Origin: JAHRAW01 sp963693025
GTDB taxonomy: Bacteria; Pseudomonadota; Gammaproteobacteria; Arenicellales; Poriferihabitantaceae
Assembly: GCA_963693025.1 (NCBI GenBank)
Contig: OY843749.1
Coordinates: 2,046,001-2,110,000, forward strand
Length of the DNA stretch: 64,000 nucleotides
Reading direction: 5' to 3'
The translations under genes were made by a program, and so were the position numbers. Shown piece by piece: positions 17,896 to 26,649 of this stretch (the first letter of the stretch is position 1; each line of letters opens with the position of its first letter). A model generated the notes under the pieces. It did not search any database. It was not told the DNA's origin and saw nothing but the letters and a program-made list of their open reading frames with translations.

Positions 17896-17923
17896 TTCAC
17901 GGCAAAAAATCACTGGTTACGAG

Positions 17924-18168
17924 ATGAACGCAAATATGAGTTACACTTTTCCGCGCATGGTTCGCGGCGCGCTGGCCGCTTTGCTGGCGCTGGCAACACC
18001 CGCAACACTATGCGCGCAAGACGGCGTGGTCAAAAAATGGGCGATCGCCGAATTTGGCAAGCCGTCGTATGCAGACGGCATCGATCATTTCCCCTACGCC
18101 AACCCCGACGCCCCCAAGGGCGGCAAGATTGTGCTCAGCGACTTTGGCTCGTTCGACACGCTTAATTT
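17924..18168 (+). pseudogene. YejA-like extracellular solute-binding protein, 5' fragment
   Basis: The first ~81 codons of a family-5 peptide/opine-type binding protein. A signal peptide (LAALLALATPATLCAQ) is followed by AEFGKPSYADGIDHFPYANP and GGKIVLSDFGSFDTLN. The frame is cut at 18168 by an IS end. The missing continuation (FYVLKGDWPGSIGLVYD) is found at 56743, behind the second IS copy, and the frame is exactly restored if the 8-bp CTTAATTT is counted once. Translation now stops in the IS at 18250. Confidence 0.88.
18161..18168. repeat. 8-bp target site duplication, left member
   Basis: CTTAATTT immediately left of the IS end at 18169. The same 8 bp follow the right end of the other IS copy (56735-56742). 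Eight bases is the target duplication length known for many IS1595-family elements. Confidence 0.85.
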
Positions 18169-18285
18169 GGGAATTACATACATAAATCCGCAGAAAAAAC
18201 ATTTGACATTTCATTCTTGTTTGCCGCAAAATCCGCGAATACAGCAATAAAGCCAATCGTGGGGGATTTTTGATATGAAAAAGAG
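18169..18285 (+). mobile_element. left-end remnant of an IS1595-type element
   Basis: 117 bp nearly identical to the left end of the two complete copies, from the terminal GGGAATTACATAC to ATGAAAAAGAG, the first codons of the transposase. It is directly followed by a second complete left end at 18286. This fits insertion of one IS into another at transposase codon 4, with target AAAAAGAG, after which the right part of the older copy was lost or exchanged. Confidence 0.8.
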
Positions 18286-18391
18286 GGGAATTACATACAT
18301 AAATCCGCAGAAAAAACATTTGACATTTCATTCTTGTTTGCCGCAAAATCCGCGAATACGGCAATAAAGCCAATCGTGGGGGATTTTTGAT

Positions 18392-19322
18392 ATGAAAAAG
18401 AGGGTAGCGAACACAATCAGCATTATTGAGTTGTTAGACAAATGTAACAGCGAGGATAAGGCGGTAGAATGGTTGGAGGGTGTTCTTTGGGGTGGCACGC
18501 CGACCTGTGCCCATTGTGGCAGTATTGAGGGCATTGGCACGGCGAGGAGTAAGGCGTATACCCTATTGGTGCGGTGATTGTCGCAAGCATTTTACGGTAA
18601 AAACTGGCACGATAATGCATGCGTCCAAACTGCCGATGAGGAAATGGGTTGTGGCGATTTACTATTTGCTGACTGCCCGCAAAGGCATCAGTAGTTTGCG
18701 GTTATCCAAAGAATTAAGTATTACCCAAAAATCGGCTTGGCACATGCTCCACCGCATCCGTGCGGCTTGTAGCGATAGCGGTTATTCGTTGACCGGCATC
18801 GTTGAAATTGACGAGACCTACATCGGCGGCAAAGAGGGCAACAAGCACGCCAGCAAGAAACTATGCGCTGGCAGGGGTGGCGTAGGCAAGCAGGCGGTAA
18901 TCGGTATGCGCGAGCGTGGCGGGCGCACAAAGGCGAAACCGATAGCCAGCACCGATATAACCACCATGCGCCGCGAAATCGGCGGAACGGTGGAGTTTGG
19001 GGCTACAATCTACACGGACGAGCACCGCTCCTATGACCGCCTACACACCGCCTATCAGCACGGCACGGTCAAGCACTCGGCAAAGGAATATGTCAATGGA
19101 ATGGCACACACAAACGGCATTGAGAGCGTTTGGGCGGTATTGAAACGCGGCTACAATGGCGTTTATCATAATTGGAGCGTCAAGCACATGGCACGATACA
19201 TTGATGAGTTCGCATTCCGCCTCAATGAGGGCAATGTTGAGCGTGACACCATTGATAGGATGGAGTCGCTATGCGCTAATATCATCGGCAAACGATTGCC
19301 ATACAAAGAACTAATCAAATGA
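18392..19322 (+). pseudogene. IS1595-family transposase, frameshifted
   Basis: Same gene as the intact copy at 55612. An extra C in the run near 18561-18563 (ATACCCTATTGG instead of ATACCTATTGG) shifts the frame around codon 57, just before the second zinc-ribbon pair. Downstream the catalytic residues remain encoded in the shifted frame (VEIDETYIGG, TIYTDEH, NGIESVWAVL). It is unlikely to be functional unless rescued by frameshifting. Confidence 0.88.
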
Positions 19323-19325
19323 GCG

Positions 19326-19481
19326 ATGAAAAAAGTCAATCTCAAAGAAAGTGACCTAAAACACGCCGCAAAGGAAATACTGCTATCAAAACGCGGGTTG
19401 CCGCCGGCTAATCTGGGCGACAAGCACCCAACGCCAGAACAGGCAAAGCGTAAATATCGACTTGTTCGTGCCGCCGAGTAA
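19326..19481 (+). CDS. 51-aa IS passenger ORF
   Basis: Small ORF starting 4 bp after the transposase stop, inside the IS (MKKVNLKESDLKHAAKEILL...). It is rich in Lys and Glu, with a PPANLGDKHPTPEQAKRKY segment. It is present and intact in both IS copies, although the transposase of this copy is broken. No known family is recognised; it may be an accessory or regulatory IS protein. Confidence 0.55.
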   Translation: MKKVNLKESDLKHAAKEILLSKRGLPPANLGDKHPTPEQAKRKYRLVRAAE

Positions 19482-19515
19482 ATATGCGGCTTGCGGATTT
19501 ATGTATGTAATTCCC

Positions 19516-19732
19516 AAAAATAAGGAGCGTCAGCGACTATATTTTTCATCACCTTCAGGAATCTCCCTAAGACTAGCGTGGACTTTGGCGAAGACCGTGC
19601 CAGTCTGAGGGAGATTCCCGAGGACGCAAGTGTCCGTAAGCCGCCGCTTAAAAGAAAAAGCGCGGCGGCAACGGACACTAACGCTCGAGAATGACGAGTG
19701 TTTGGGAATGACGAGTACTTGAGAATGACGAG
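19516..19732. repeat. intergenic palindromic repeat, truncated by IS at its left end
   Basis: Minus-orientation copy of the repeat family. Its usual outer end (CGTCATTCTCGAACGATAG) is absent, because the IS border at 19515 falls at AAAAATAAGGAGCG. The middle stem (GGAATCTCCCTAAG with GAGGGAGATTCCCGA) and the GCGGCGGC stem follow. Two short GAATGACGAGT end-like copies close it. The region up to 19818 otherwise shows only the start region of the next gene. Confidence 0.85.
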
Positions 19733-19818
19733 TAATAGCCGAAGCGAAGTCGGATGTTTGAGAAAACGCGTGATACAATGTCGGCAAGTTATCGACCCGC
19801 CTTCCCCCACACCCCGCA

Positions 19819-22260
19819 ATGACCGCCCCCATCCCCTCCCACGCCCGTGTCGTCATCATCGGCGGTGGCGTGGTGGGTTGTAGTATTCTTTTTCATCTTG
19901 CCAAGATGGGGTGGAAGGAGGTGGTTTTGTTGGAGCGGGGGGAGTTGACTTCGGGGTCTTCGTGGCATGCGGCGGGGCAGATTCATACGATTAGTTCCGA
20001 CCCGAACATTTCCAAACTGCAGGGTTACACGATTAACCTTTACCCGGAATTGGAGAAGTTGTCGGGGCAGTCGGTCGGGCATCATCAGACTGGGGGGTTC
20101 TATTTGGCGTCCAGTCCCGAGCGGTTGGATTATCTCAAGCAGGAGCGCTCCAAGGCGCGTTATATGGGGCTCGACCAGGAGTTCGTTTCGCTTGAGGAAG
20201 TGGCGCGGATGCATCCGTTGATTGAGCCGAAGCATTATCTCGGCGCGTTGTATGACCCGCTCGATGGTCACATTGACCCCGCCGGTGTCACGCACGCTTA
20301 CGCCAAGGCAGCCAAGGCGCTGGGCGCGAGTTGGCATTGCCGCACGCCGGTTGTGGAAACCCGCCGGCGCGCGGACGGCAGTTGGGATGTCGTCACGCCC
20401 GATGGCGCCGTCAACGCGCAGTTGCTGGTCAACGCCGCCGGGCTGTGGGCGCGCGAGGTCGGGCATCTAGCGGGGGTGGATTTGCCGGTTCAGCCGATGG
20501 AACACCATTACCTGATTACCGAGACCATCGCCGAAATTGAAAGCGCCGGGCGCGAGTTGCCGTGCGGAATCGACTACGAAGCCAACCTGTATTTTCGCCA
20601 GGAGCAGCACGGCTTGTTGCTCGGCACCTACGAGCCGAAAGCGACGCCGTGGATGGTCGCGGGCACGCCGCTCGACTTCGGGCATGAACTGCTCGAGCCC
20701 GACTTGGACCGCGTGTCGGGACGCCTTGACCTGGCGTTCGAGCGCATCCCCGCGCTTGCCCGCGCCGGCATCAAGAACGTGGTCAACGGGCCGTTCACCT
20801 TCGGACCCGACGGCAACCCGATGATCGGACCGCTGCCGGGGCTCGCCAATTACTGGGTCGCGGTCGGGGTGATGGCGGGCTTCTGCCAAGCCGGCGGGGT
20901 CGGGTTGTGCCTCGCCGAGTGGATGATTGAGGGCGAGCCGTCGGTGGATGTGTGGGCGATGGACATCGCCCGCTTCGGCGAATTCGCCACGCACGAATAC
21001 GGCACCGTCAAGTCCGCCGAGAACTACACGCGCCGCTTCCAAATCAGTTATCCCAACGAGGAGTTGCCGCGCGGTCGCCGGCAAAAAACCACCGCGTTGT
21101 ATGACCGGCTGCTCGGCAAGGGCGCGGTCATGGGCGCCGCGTTCGGGTTGGAAAACGCGCTGTGGTTCGCCGACTCCCGCGACAACGCGTCGGAAACCCC
21201 GACCTTGCGACGCTCCAACGCCTTCGAGTTTGTGGCGCGTGAGGTGGCGGCGGTCAGGCAGGCCGTCGGCGCGCTGGAAATCGCCAACTTTGCCCAGCAT
21301 GAGTTCGCCGGACCCGGCGCCGAAGCGTTTCTGGACAACATACTGGCGGGCAAACTGCCGCCGCGCGGACGGCTTGCGCTGACGCCGCTGCTGACCCCCA
21401 AGGGCAGGCTGTACGGTGACCTGTCGGTGGCGCGCCTGGACGACGACACCTTCCTGCTCATCGGCTCCGGCGCGGCGCAGGAAATGCACCGCCGCTGGTT
21501 TGAATCGCATCTGCCCGCCCACGGCAAGGACGTGCGCTATCGCAACGCCTCGGATGCGTATCACGGCATCGCGGTGGCGGGTCCCAACGCGCGCGAGTTG
21601 CTGGCGCGCATCACGCGCGAAGACGTCTCCGTTTCCGCTGATGCCTTCGCCTTCCGCGACATTCGCCGCGCGGCGGTCGGCGGCATTCCGGCGCTGCTCG
21701 CGCGCGTCTCGTTTTCGGGCGAACTCGGCTATGAAATTTACTGCGCGCCGCCCTATCAGTTGAAACTGTTCGAGGCCATCGAAGCCGCCGGCGAAGACTT
21801 GGGGCTGCGGCTATACGGCGCGCGCGCGCTGATGTCGTTGCGATTGGAGAAAGGCTGGGGCGTGTGGACGCTGGATTACCGCCCGGACTTCAACGCCGTG
21901 GAAGCCGGGCTGGACGGCTTCATCGGGTTTGACAAGCCGGCGGATTTCATTGGCCGCGCCGCCGCGCTTGAACACAAACAAAACGGCGTCGACAAAAAAC
22001 TCGTCACGCTGGTGGTCGACACGCACGACATCGACGCCTCCCACGACGAGGCGATTTTCCACAACGGCGAATGCGTCGGCTATGTGACCTCCGGCGGCTA
22101 CGCGCATCACTGCGGGCAAAGCGTCGCGCTCGGTTATGTCCCGGCTGAACTCGCCGCCGACGGACAGCGGTTTGAAGTGGAATTGCTCGGCGAGTTGCAT
22201 CCGGCGACGCTGGCGGCGCGCCCGTTATACGACCCGCCGGGCGGCAAAATGCGCTCGTGA
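19819..22260 (+). CDS. FAD-dependent dimethylglycine/sarcosine dehydrogenase-like protein
   Basis: 813-aa two-module enzyme. The N-terminal DAO-type flavin domain has VVIIGGGVVGCSILFHLAK (residues ~10-28) and a flavin-attachment-like SGSSWHAAGQIH near residue 50. The C-terminal GCV_T/aminomethyltransferase-like module (from about residue 430) normally hands the released C1 unit to tetrahydrofolate (YHGIAVAGPNARELL, SFSGELGYEIY, RLEKGWGVW). The family demethylates dimethylglycine, sarcosine or related N-methyl compounds; which one is unknown. The stop overlaps the start of the HAD gene. Together with the MttB-type gene nearby it suggests methylamine or betaine breakdown. Confidence 0.88.
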   Translation: MTAPIPSHARVVIIGGGVVGCSILFHLAKMGWKEVVLLERGELTSGSSWHAAGQIHTISSDPNISKLQGYTINLYPELEKLSGQSVGHHQTGGFYLASSPERLDYLKQERSKARYMGLDQEFVSLEEVARMHPLIEPKHYLGALYDPLDGHIDPAGVTHAYAKAAKALGASWHCRTPVVETRRRADGSWDVVTPDGAVNAQLLVNAAGLWAREVGHLAGVDLPVQPMEHHYLITETIAEIESAGRELPCGIDYEANLYFRQEQHGLLLGTYEPKATPWMVAGTPLDFGHELLEPDLDRVSGRLDLAFERIPALARAGIKNVVNGPFTFGPDGNPMIGPLPGLANYWVAVGVMAGFCQAGGVGLCLAEWMIEGEPSVDVWAMDIARFGEFATHEYGTVKSAENYTRRFQISYPNEELPRGRRQKTTALYDRLLGKGAVMGAAFGLENALWFADSRDNASETPTLRRSNAFEFVAREVAAVRQAVGALEIANFAQHEFAGPGAEAFLDNILAGKLPPRGRLALTPLLTPKGRLYGDLSVARLDDDTFLLIGSGAAQEMHRRWFESHLPAHGKDVRYRNASDAYHGIAVAGPNARELLARITREDVSVSADAFAFRDIRRAAVGGIPALLARVSFSGELGYEIYCAPPYQLKLFEAIEAAGEDLGLRLYGARALMSLRLEKGWGVWTLDYRPDFNAVEAGLDGFIGFDKPADFIGRAAALEHKQNGVDKKLVTLVVDTHDIDASHDEAIFHNGECVGYVTSGGYAHHCGQSVALGYVPAELAADGQRFEVELLGELHPATLAARPLYDPPGGKMRS

Positions 22261-22943
22261 TGCCGCGCGCCCCCGCCTCCGCTGTGACGCACCTGTTGTT
22301 CGATATGGACGGGTTGTTGCTCGACACCGAAACCATCTACACCGAAGCCACGCAGAAAATCGTCGCGCGCTTCGGCAAGCGGTATGACTGGGATTTGAAG
22401 CGCCACATGATTGGCCGCCCGTCCATCGACTCGGCGCGTTTTCTGGTGCAAGCGCTGGCGTTGCCGCTGAGCCCCGAAGACTATTTGGCGGAGCGCAACG
22501 ACTTGTTACGCGGCGGCTTCTCCGCCTGCGACGCCCTGCCCGGCGCGGAAAAGTTGATTCGCCACCTGCACCGCCACGACGTGCCGATGGCGGTGGCGAC
22601 CAGCTCCAACCGCGATTTATACGACCTCAAAACCACCCGCCACACCGCGTGGTTTGACCTGTTTCAACTGGTGGTCACCGGCGACGACCCGCAAATCGCG
22701 CACGGCAAACCCGCGCCCGACATATTCAACCTGGCCGCCGCCCGCCTCGGCGCCACGCCCGCCTCAACCCTAGTCTTCGAAGACTCCCCCCTCGGCCTGC
22801 AAGCCGGCATCGCCGCCCAAATGCGAGTAATAGCCGTCCCCGACCCCGAAATGAACAAAGCCCACTACCCCGGCGCCGATTTGATTATCGACTCGCTGTT
22901 GGAATTTACACCGGAAGATTATGGGTTGCCGGGGTTTTTGTAG
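22260..22943 (+). CDS. HAD-family phosphatase (HDHD1/pseudouridine-5'-phosphatase-like)
   Basis: 227 aa from the ATG at 22260, which shares its A with the TGA of the upstream gene (TGATG). Motif I is FDMDGLLLDTE (residues ~13-23), motif II is AVATSSNRDLYDLK, motif III is GKPAPDIFNLAAARLG and motif IV is FEDSPLGLQAG. The DMDGLLLDTE opening and cap length fit the HDHD1/beta-phosphoglucomutase-like branch. It is co-transcribed with the FAD enzyme; its substrate is not evident. Confidence 0.85.
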   Translation: MPRAPASAVTHLLFDMDGLLLDTETIYTEATQKIVARFGKRYDWDLKRHMIGRPSIDSARFLVQALALPLSPEDYLAERNDLLRGGFSACDALPGAEKLIRHLHRHDVPMAVATSSNRDLYDLKTTRHTAWFDLFQLVVTGDDPQIAHGKPAPDIFNLAAARLGATPASTLVFEDSPLGLQAGIAAQMRVIAVPDPEMNKAHYPGADLIIDSLLEFTPEDYGLPGFL

Positions 22944-22963
22944 GGGGTTGATGCCCACCACTT

Positions 22964-23335
22964 CGTCATTCTTCATTTACCCGTCATTCTCGAGCGTTAG
23001 TGTCCGTTGCCGCCGCGCTTTTTCTTTTAAGCGGCGGCTTACGGACACTTACGTCCTCGGGAATCTCCCTAAGACTGGCACGGGCTTTGTTGAAATTCAC
23101 GGTAGCCTTAGGGAGATTCCCGAAGGCGATGAAAAATATAGTCGCTGTCGCTCCTTATTTTTCTATCGTTCGAGAATGACGAAGTAAGGCCGTCATTCTC
23201 GAGCGTTAGTGTCCGTTGCCGCCGCGCTTTTTCTTTTAAGCGGCGGCTTACGGACACTTACGTCCTCGGGAATCTCCCTAAGGTTAGCGCTGAGCCCAAA
23301 CAACGCTATTACGCTTCCGGCGGGAATGACGAAGT
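22964..23335. repeat. intergenic palindromic repeats, one full and one partial copy
   Basis: The full unit at about 22982-23182 shows the whole design: outer ends CGTCATTCTCGAGCG and TTCTATCGTTCGAGAATGACG, a GTGTCCGT/ACGGACAC stem enclosing GCCGCCGC/GCGGCGGC, and CGGGAATCTCCCTAAG pairing with CCTTAGGGAGATTCCCG. A second unit at 23191-23335 keeps the left half and ends in GGCGGGAATGACGAAGT. The gap between the two convergent genes holds nothing else. Confidence 0.92.
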
Positions 23336-23341
23336 AGGACA

Positions 23342-24085
23342 TCAAATAAACGCCGCCTCAGTAGTCTTCTGCCGCGCCACTTGCAACGCATCTTCCAGCG
23401 TAATCGCCTCACTAAACAACGCCCAGCCAATCACCACGCCGGCGATGTTGGGGAGTTGCGAGAGCATTGACACGTCGTCCAGATTGCGCACCGTGCCGCT
23501 GGAGATTACCGGGCAGTCCAGTTCCACCGCCATCTGCGTGGTGTTTGCCATGCTGCTTTCGGGGAGTTCGTCGTAGCGGTCGATGTCGGTGTAGATGATG
23601 CCGGCGGCGCCCGAGCGCTCGAAGCGTTTTGCCAATTCCAGCGCGGTGAAGGTGGAAGTGTGTTTCCAGCCGTGCGAAACCGCCTTGCCGTCGCGCGCGT
23701 CGATGCTGATGAGAATCTTGCCGGGATAACTGGCGCACACCTGCTCCACCAACCGCTGGTCGGACACCGCCGCGGTGCCGAGCACGACCCGCTCGGCGCC
23801 GCTCGCAAACCAGCCGTCTATTACGCTCAGCGAGCGGATGCCGCCGCCGACCTGAACCGGAATGTTGGATTGCGCGATGATGTCGCGCATCAACTCGCTG
23901 TTGCCGCCCTCCTTTTCAAACACGCCGTCCAGGTCGATGAGGTGCAGCCATTCGGCGCCGGCGCGCTCAAATTGCCGTGCCACTTCACGCGGTTTGACCG
24001 CAAAAATTTTCGGGTCTTCAATGCTGCCGTGTTTGAGATTGACGCATTGCCCGTTGTGCAGTTCAATGTCGGGATAGATAATCAT
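23342..24085 (-). CDS. HisA-like (beta/alpha)8-barrel protein, divergent
   Basis: 247 aa, similar over its full length to HisA, the ProFAR isomerase of histidine synthesis. The two catalytic acids are in place (Asp6 in MIIYPDIEL and Asp129 in SIDARDGKA), as are PVQVGGGIRS and VVLGTAAV. The active-site loop usually reading IARDGxLxG is here YTDIDRYDELPESSM, and the phosphate-binding SGG is SGT. No other his gene lies in the window and it sits 73 bp behind an MttB-type gene, so a different substrate is plausible. Confidence 0.75.
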   Translation of the reverse strand: MIIYPDIELHNGQCVNLKHGSIEDPKIFAVKPREVARQFERAGAEWLHLIDLDGVFEKEGGNSELMRDIIAQSNIPVQVGGGIRSLSVIDGWFASGAERVVLGTAAVSDQRLVEQVCASYPGKILISIDARDGKAVSHGWKHTSTFTALELAKRFERSGAAGIIYTDIDRYDELPESSMANTTQMAVELDCPVISSGTVRNLDDVSMLSQLPNIAGVVIGWALFSEAITLEDALQVARQKTTEAAFI

Positions 24086-24158
24086 TGTTGTCTCCTCGCT
24101 CCTCTGTTCGCGCCATTATACACCGCTTACGCGCGCGCGTGCATCGCCGCTTGCGCGT

Positions 24159-25706
24159 TCACCACTCCGGCTTAATCTCCTCGCGCCGCTTGGCGACATA
24201 CTCGTCCAACTGCTCTTTGACGGCGGGGTCGAGGGGCGGGGGTTGGTAGTTCTCTATGATTTCTTTATACAACGCATTGGCGCGCTGGGCGGCGGTTTTT
24301 TCGCCGTTTTCCTGCCAGGTTTCGAAGTTGCTCCAGTCCGACACGATGGGCGCGTAAAACGCGTCGTGGTAGCGCTCGATGGTGTGCGCGGCGCCGAAAA
24401 AATGCCCGCCGGCGCCGACTTCGCGGATGGCGTCGAGCGCCAAACTCGCTTCGTTGACCTCAATCGGCGTCAACATCTCCGCCATCATCTGCACCATTTC
24501 CATGTCGATGATGAGTTTTTCGAAGGAGGCGCACAAGCCGCCCTCCAGCCAGCCGCCGCTGTGTTTGATCATGTTGCCGTGCGCCATCACCGCGCTCCAC
24601 AGCGACATCTCGGATTCCCACGCCGCCTGCGCATCGACGCAGTTGGACGCGTTGACGTTGGAGGTGCGGTAGGGGATGCCGTAGCGCCGCGCCAGTTGCC
24701 CCCCCGCGAGCACCGCGCGGGCATACTCCGGCGTGCCGAAGGCGGGCGCGCCGGATTTCATATCAACATTGGAAGTGAAGCCGCCATACATCACCGGCGC
24801 GCCGGGCTCGACCATCTGCGTAACCGCGATGACGCCGAGCGCTTCGGCGTTTTGTTGCGCGAGCGCGCCGGCGAGCGTGACCGGGCTCATCGCGCCGGCG
24901 AGCGTGAAGGGGGTGACGATGACCGGCTGGCGGTGGCGCGCCATGAGCATCGCGCCGTCGAGCATCGGCGCATCCACTTTGAGCGGCGAGTTGGTGTTGA
25001 CCACGGTGCTGAGGCTCGGCTCGCGCGCCAACTGCGCCTTGTCGATGCCGCGCGCGATGCACATCATTTCCAAGCCGTCCTCCACCCGTCCGTTGCCGAG
25101 GCTGTACACGTGCCAGGGTTTTTCGGTCAGCGTGATGAACGCCAGATAGGCGTCCAGATGGCGGGTGTGCGCGGGCAAATCCACCGGCTCCACCGGGTAG
25201 CCGGCGATGATGGAAATCGCGTTGAAGACCTGCCCGAGTTTGAGGAACTTGCAGTAGTCCGCGTAGTTTCCGGTGCGGCGACCGTGGTCGAGGTCGGAGC
25301 AGTTGGGCGGGCTTGAGACGATGGCGAAGTTGATGTGGTTGCCGCCGTAGGTCGAGTTATAGGCGGGGTTGCGGGCGTGCAAGGTGAACTCGGACGGCAC
25401 CGTGGCGATCTTCTCCATCACCAACTGCCGGTCGATGCGAACATAGCCGGTGTCATCGTCCACGGTTGCGCCGTGCGCGACCATCAACTCGCGCGCGCGT
25501 TGGTTGACGATCTGCAATCCAATCTGCTCAAGAATGCGCATCGAGCCGTCGTGAATCAACTCAACCGCCTCGGCGCTCAACACCTCAATCGGCGCATAAG
25601 GATTACGCAACCGCCGCACCGGCAACTGCGTCAACGTCCCCGTCAAAGGACACTGCGCCGACCCCGCCCGCGCCCTATCCCGACCCCGCCCGGAGCGTCT
25701 TACCAT
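24159..25706 (-). CDS. MttB-superfamily (trimethylamine methyltransferase-like) protein, non-pyrrolysine
   Basis: 515 aa from the ATG at 25706. Members transfer a methyl group from quaternary or tertiary amines such as glycine betaine or trimethylamine to a corrinoid protein. Family blocks include EAVELIHDGSMRILEQIG, NFAIVSSPPNCSDLD, a long TIM-barrel core, and GGWLEGGLCASFEKLI then EVGAGGHFFGAAHT near the C-terminus. No in-frame TAG interrupts the gene, so it belongs to the large non-Pyl branch. No corrinoid protein is visible nearby. The first ~30 residues are Arg-rich and may not be translated. Confidence 0.88.
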   Translation of the reverse strand: MVRRSGRGRDRARAGSAQCPLTGTLTQLPVRRLRNPYAPIEVLSAEAVELIHDGSMRILEQIGLQIVNQRARELMVAHGATVDDDTGYVRIDRQLVMEKIATVPSEFTLHARNPAYNSTYGGNHINFAIVSSPPNCSDLDHGRRTGNYADYCKFLKLGQVFNAISIIAGYPVEPVDLPAHTRHLDAYLAFITLTEKPWHVYSLGNGRVEDGLEMMCIARGIDKAQLAREPSLSTVVNTNSPLKVDAPMLDGAMLMARHRQPVIVTPFTLAGAMSPVTLAGALAQQNAEALGVIAVTQMVEPGAPVMYGGFTSNVDMKSGAPAFGTPEYARAVLAGGQLARRYGIPYRTSNVNASNCVDAQAAWESEMSLWSAVMAHGNMIKHSGGWLEGGLCASFEKLIIDMEMVQMMAEMLTPIEVNEASLALDAIREVGAGGHFFGAAHTIERYHDAFYAPIVSDWSNFETWQENGEKTAAQRANALYKEIIENYQPPPLDPAVKEQLDEYVAKRREEIKPEW

Positions 25707-25709
25707 AAA

Positions 25710-25872
25710 AAATACCCCATCAAATGCCGGTGGCGCATGCCAAGCGCACGCTTTCGGCGGCGGCATAAAACAACCAAACCCAGTTGCTCAGAAAACCACC
25801 GCTCACTACTATCAGCATATTTCCGGTAATAGTCAACAATACTTTCTTGCTCAGGCTTTCCAATTACTCTAA
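25710..25872 (-). other. possible gene remnant upstream of the MttB gene
   Basis: An open stretch on the minus strand reads VIGKPEQESIVDYYRKYADS and onward to a stop near 25700. Its composition is less GC-rich and its codon use looks gene-like, unlike the adjacent repeat. It begins where the repeat cluster starts, so it may be the tail of a gene cut by a repeat. No family is recognised. Confidence 0.25.
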
Positions 25873-26466
25873 CGTCATTCTCGAACGGTAGAAAAATAAC
25901 CCCCAACTTCGTCATTCTCGAATGATAGAAAAATAAGGAGCGCCAGCGACTATATTTTTCATCACCTTCGGGAATCTCCCTAAGACTAGCGTGGATTTTA
26001 CCGAAGCCCGTGCCAACCTGAGGGAGATTCCCGAGGACGCAAAGTGTCCGGTAAGCCGCCGCTTAAAAGAAAAAGCGCGGCGACAACGGACACTAACGCT
26101 CGAGAATGACGAGTTATATACCCGTCATTCTCGAACGATAGAAAAATAGGGAGCCCCCAACTTCGTCATTCTCGAATGATAGAAAAATAAGGAGCGCCAG
26201 CGACTATATTTTTCATCACCTTCGGGAATCTCCCTAAGACTAGCGTGGATTTTACCGAAGCCCGTGCCAACCTGAGGAAGATTCCCGAGGACGTAAGTGT
26301 CCGGTAAGCCGCCGCTTAAAAGAAAAAGCGCGGCGGCAACGGACACTAACGCTCGAGAATGACGAGTTGTAGCCGTCATTCCCGCAGAGCCTGCCCCCGC
26401 AGTGTTTTAGCGGGGGTGTGGTCATAAGCCGTTGGTGCGGCAAACGGACACTAACGCTCGAGAGAC
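25873..26466. repeat. intergenic palindromic repeat cluster
   Basis: Two nearly full minus-orientation units (about 25910-26113 and 26160-26366) each follow a short solitary outer end (25873-25898 and 26123-26150). A further partial unit runs to 26466: it contains a CCCCCGC/GCGGGGG stem and the end AACGGACACTAACGCTCGAG. The two long units are almost identical, which points to recent duplication. From 26467 to 26649 there is only rpmF upstream sequence, with short CATTCCA/CAACAGCAT repeats. Confidence 0.9.
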
Positions 26467-26649
26467 GAGGTGGTGGTGGTGGTGGTTGTGGCGGGTTTTT
26501 GACGTGAGGGGGGATGGGGGTTATACTTGGGGGGTTCAGGTGTTGGCGTGGGTTGTTGTATTCGGTTTTCGTCGCATCAGCATCCCACACCCCACCCACA
26601 TCCATTCCACATCCAACAGCATTCCAACAGCATCAGCAGTGAGGACATT

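Larger units (their letters stand above)
18286..19515 (+). mobile_element. IS1595-type insertion sequence, copy 1 (inactive)
   Basis: 1230 bp with terminal inverted repeats GGGAATTACATACATAAATC and its complement at 19492-19515. It differs from copy 2 (55506-56734) by a few substitutions and one extra base that breaks the transposase. The left neighbour is an older IS remnant. The right neighbour (AAAAATAAGGAGCG) is the interior of a palindromic repeat, so this IS end was once inserted in such a repeat. Confidence 0.92.

Noticed and set aside
22921..23187. Open frames coding peptides like VRCRRAFSFKRRLTDT
   Set aside because: The same peptide appears at many places (also near 35451, 39136, 40503, 43352 and, with variants, on the opposite strand). 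It is the translation of the palindromic repeat, with no start signals and no conserved context.
24243..25316. Long open frame antisense to the MttB gene
   Set aside because: High GC content produces long antisense frames. The minus-strand protein matches a known family over its full length; the plus-strand one is Arg/His-rich without motifs.
24159..25706. Pyrrolysine-containing methyltransferase
   Set aside because: The frame has no internal TAG; the protein is continuous, so it is of the non-Pyl branch.
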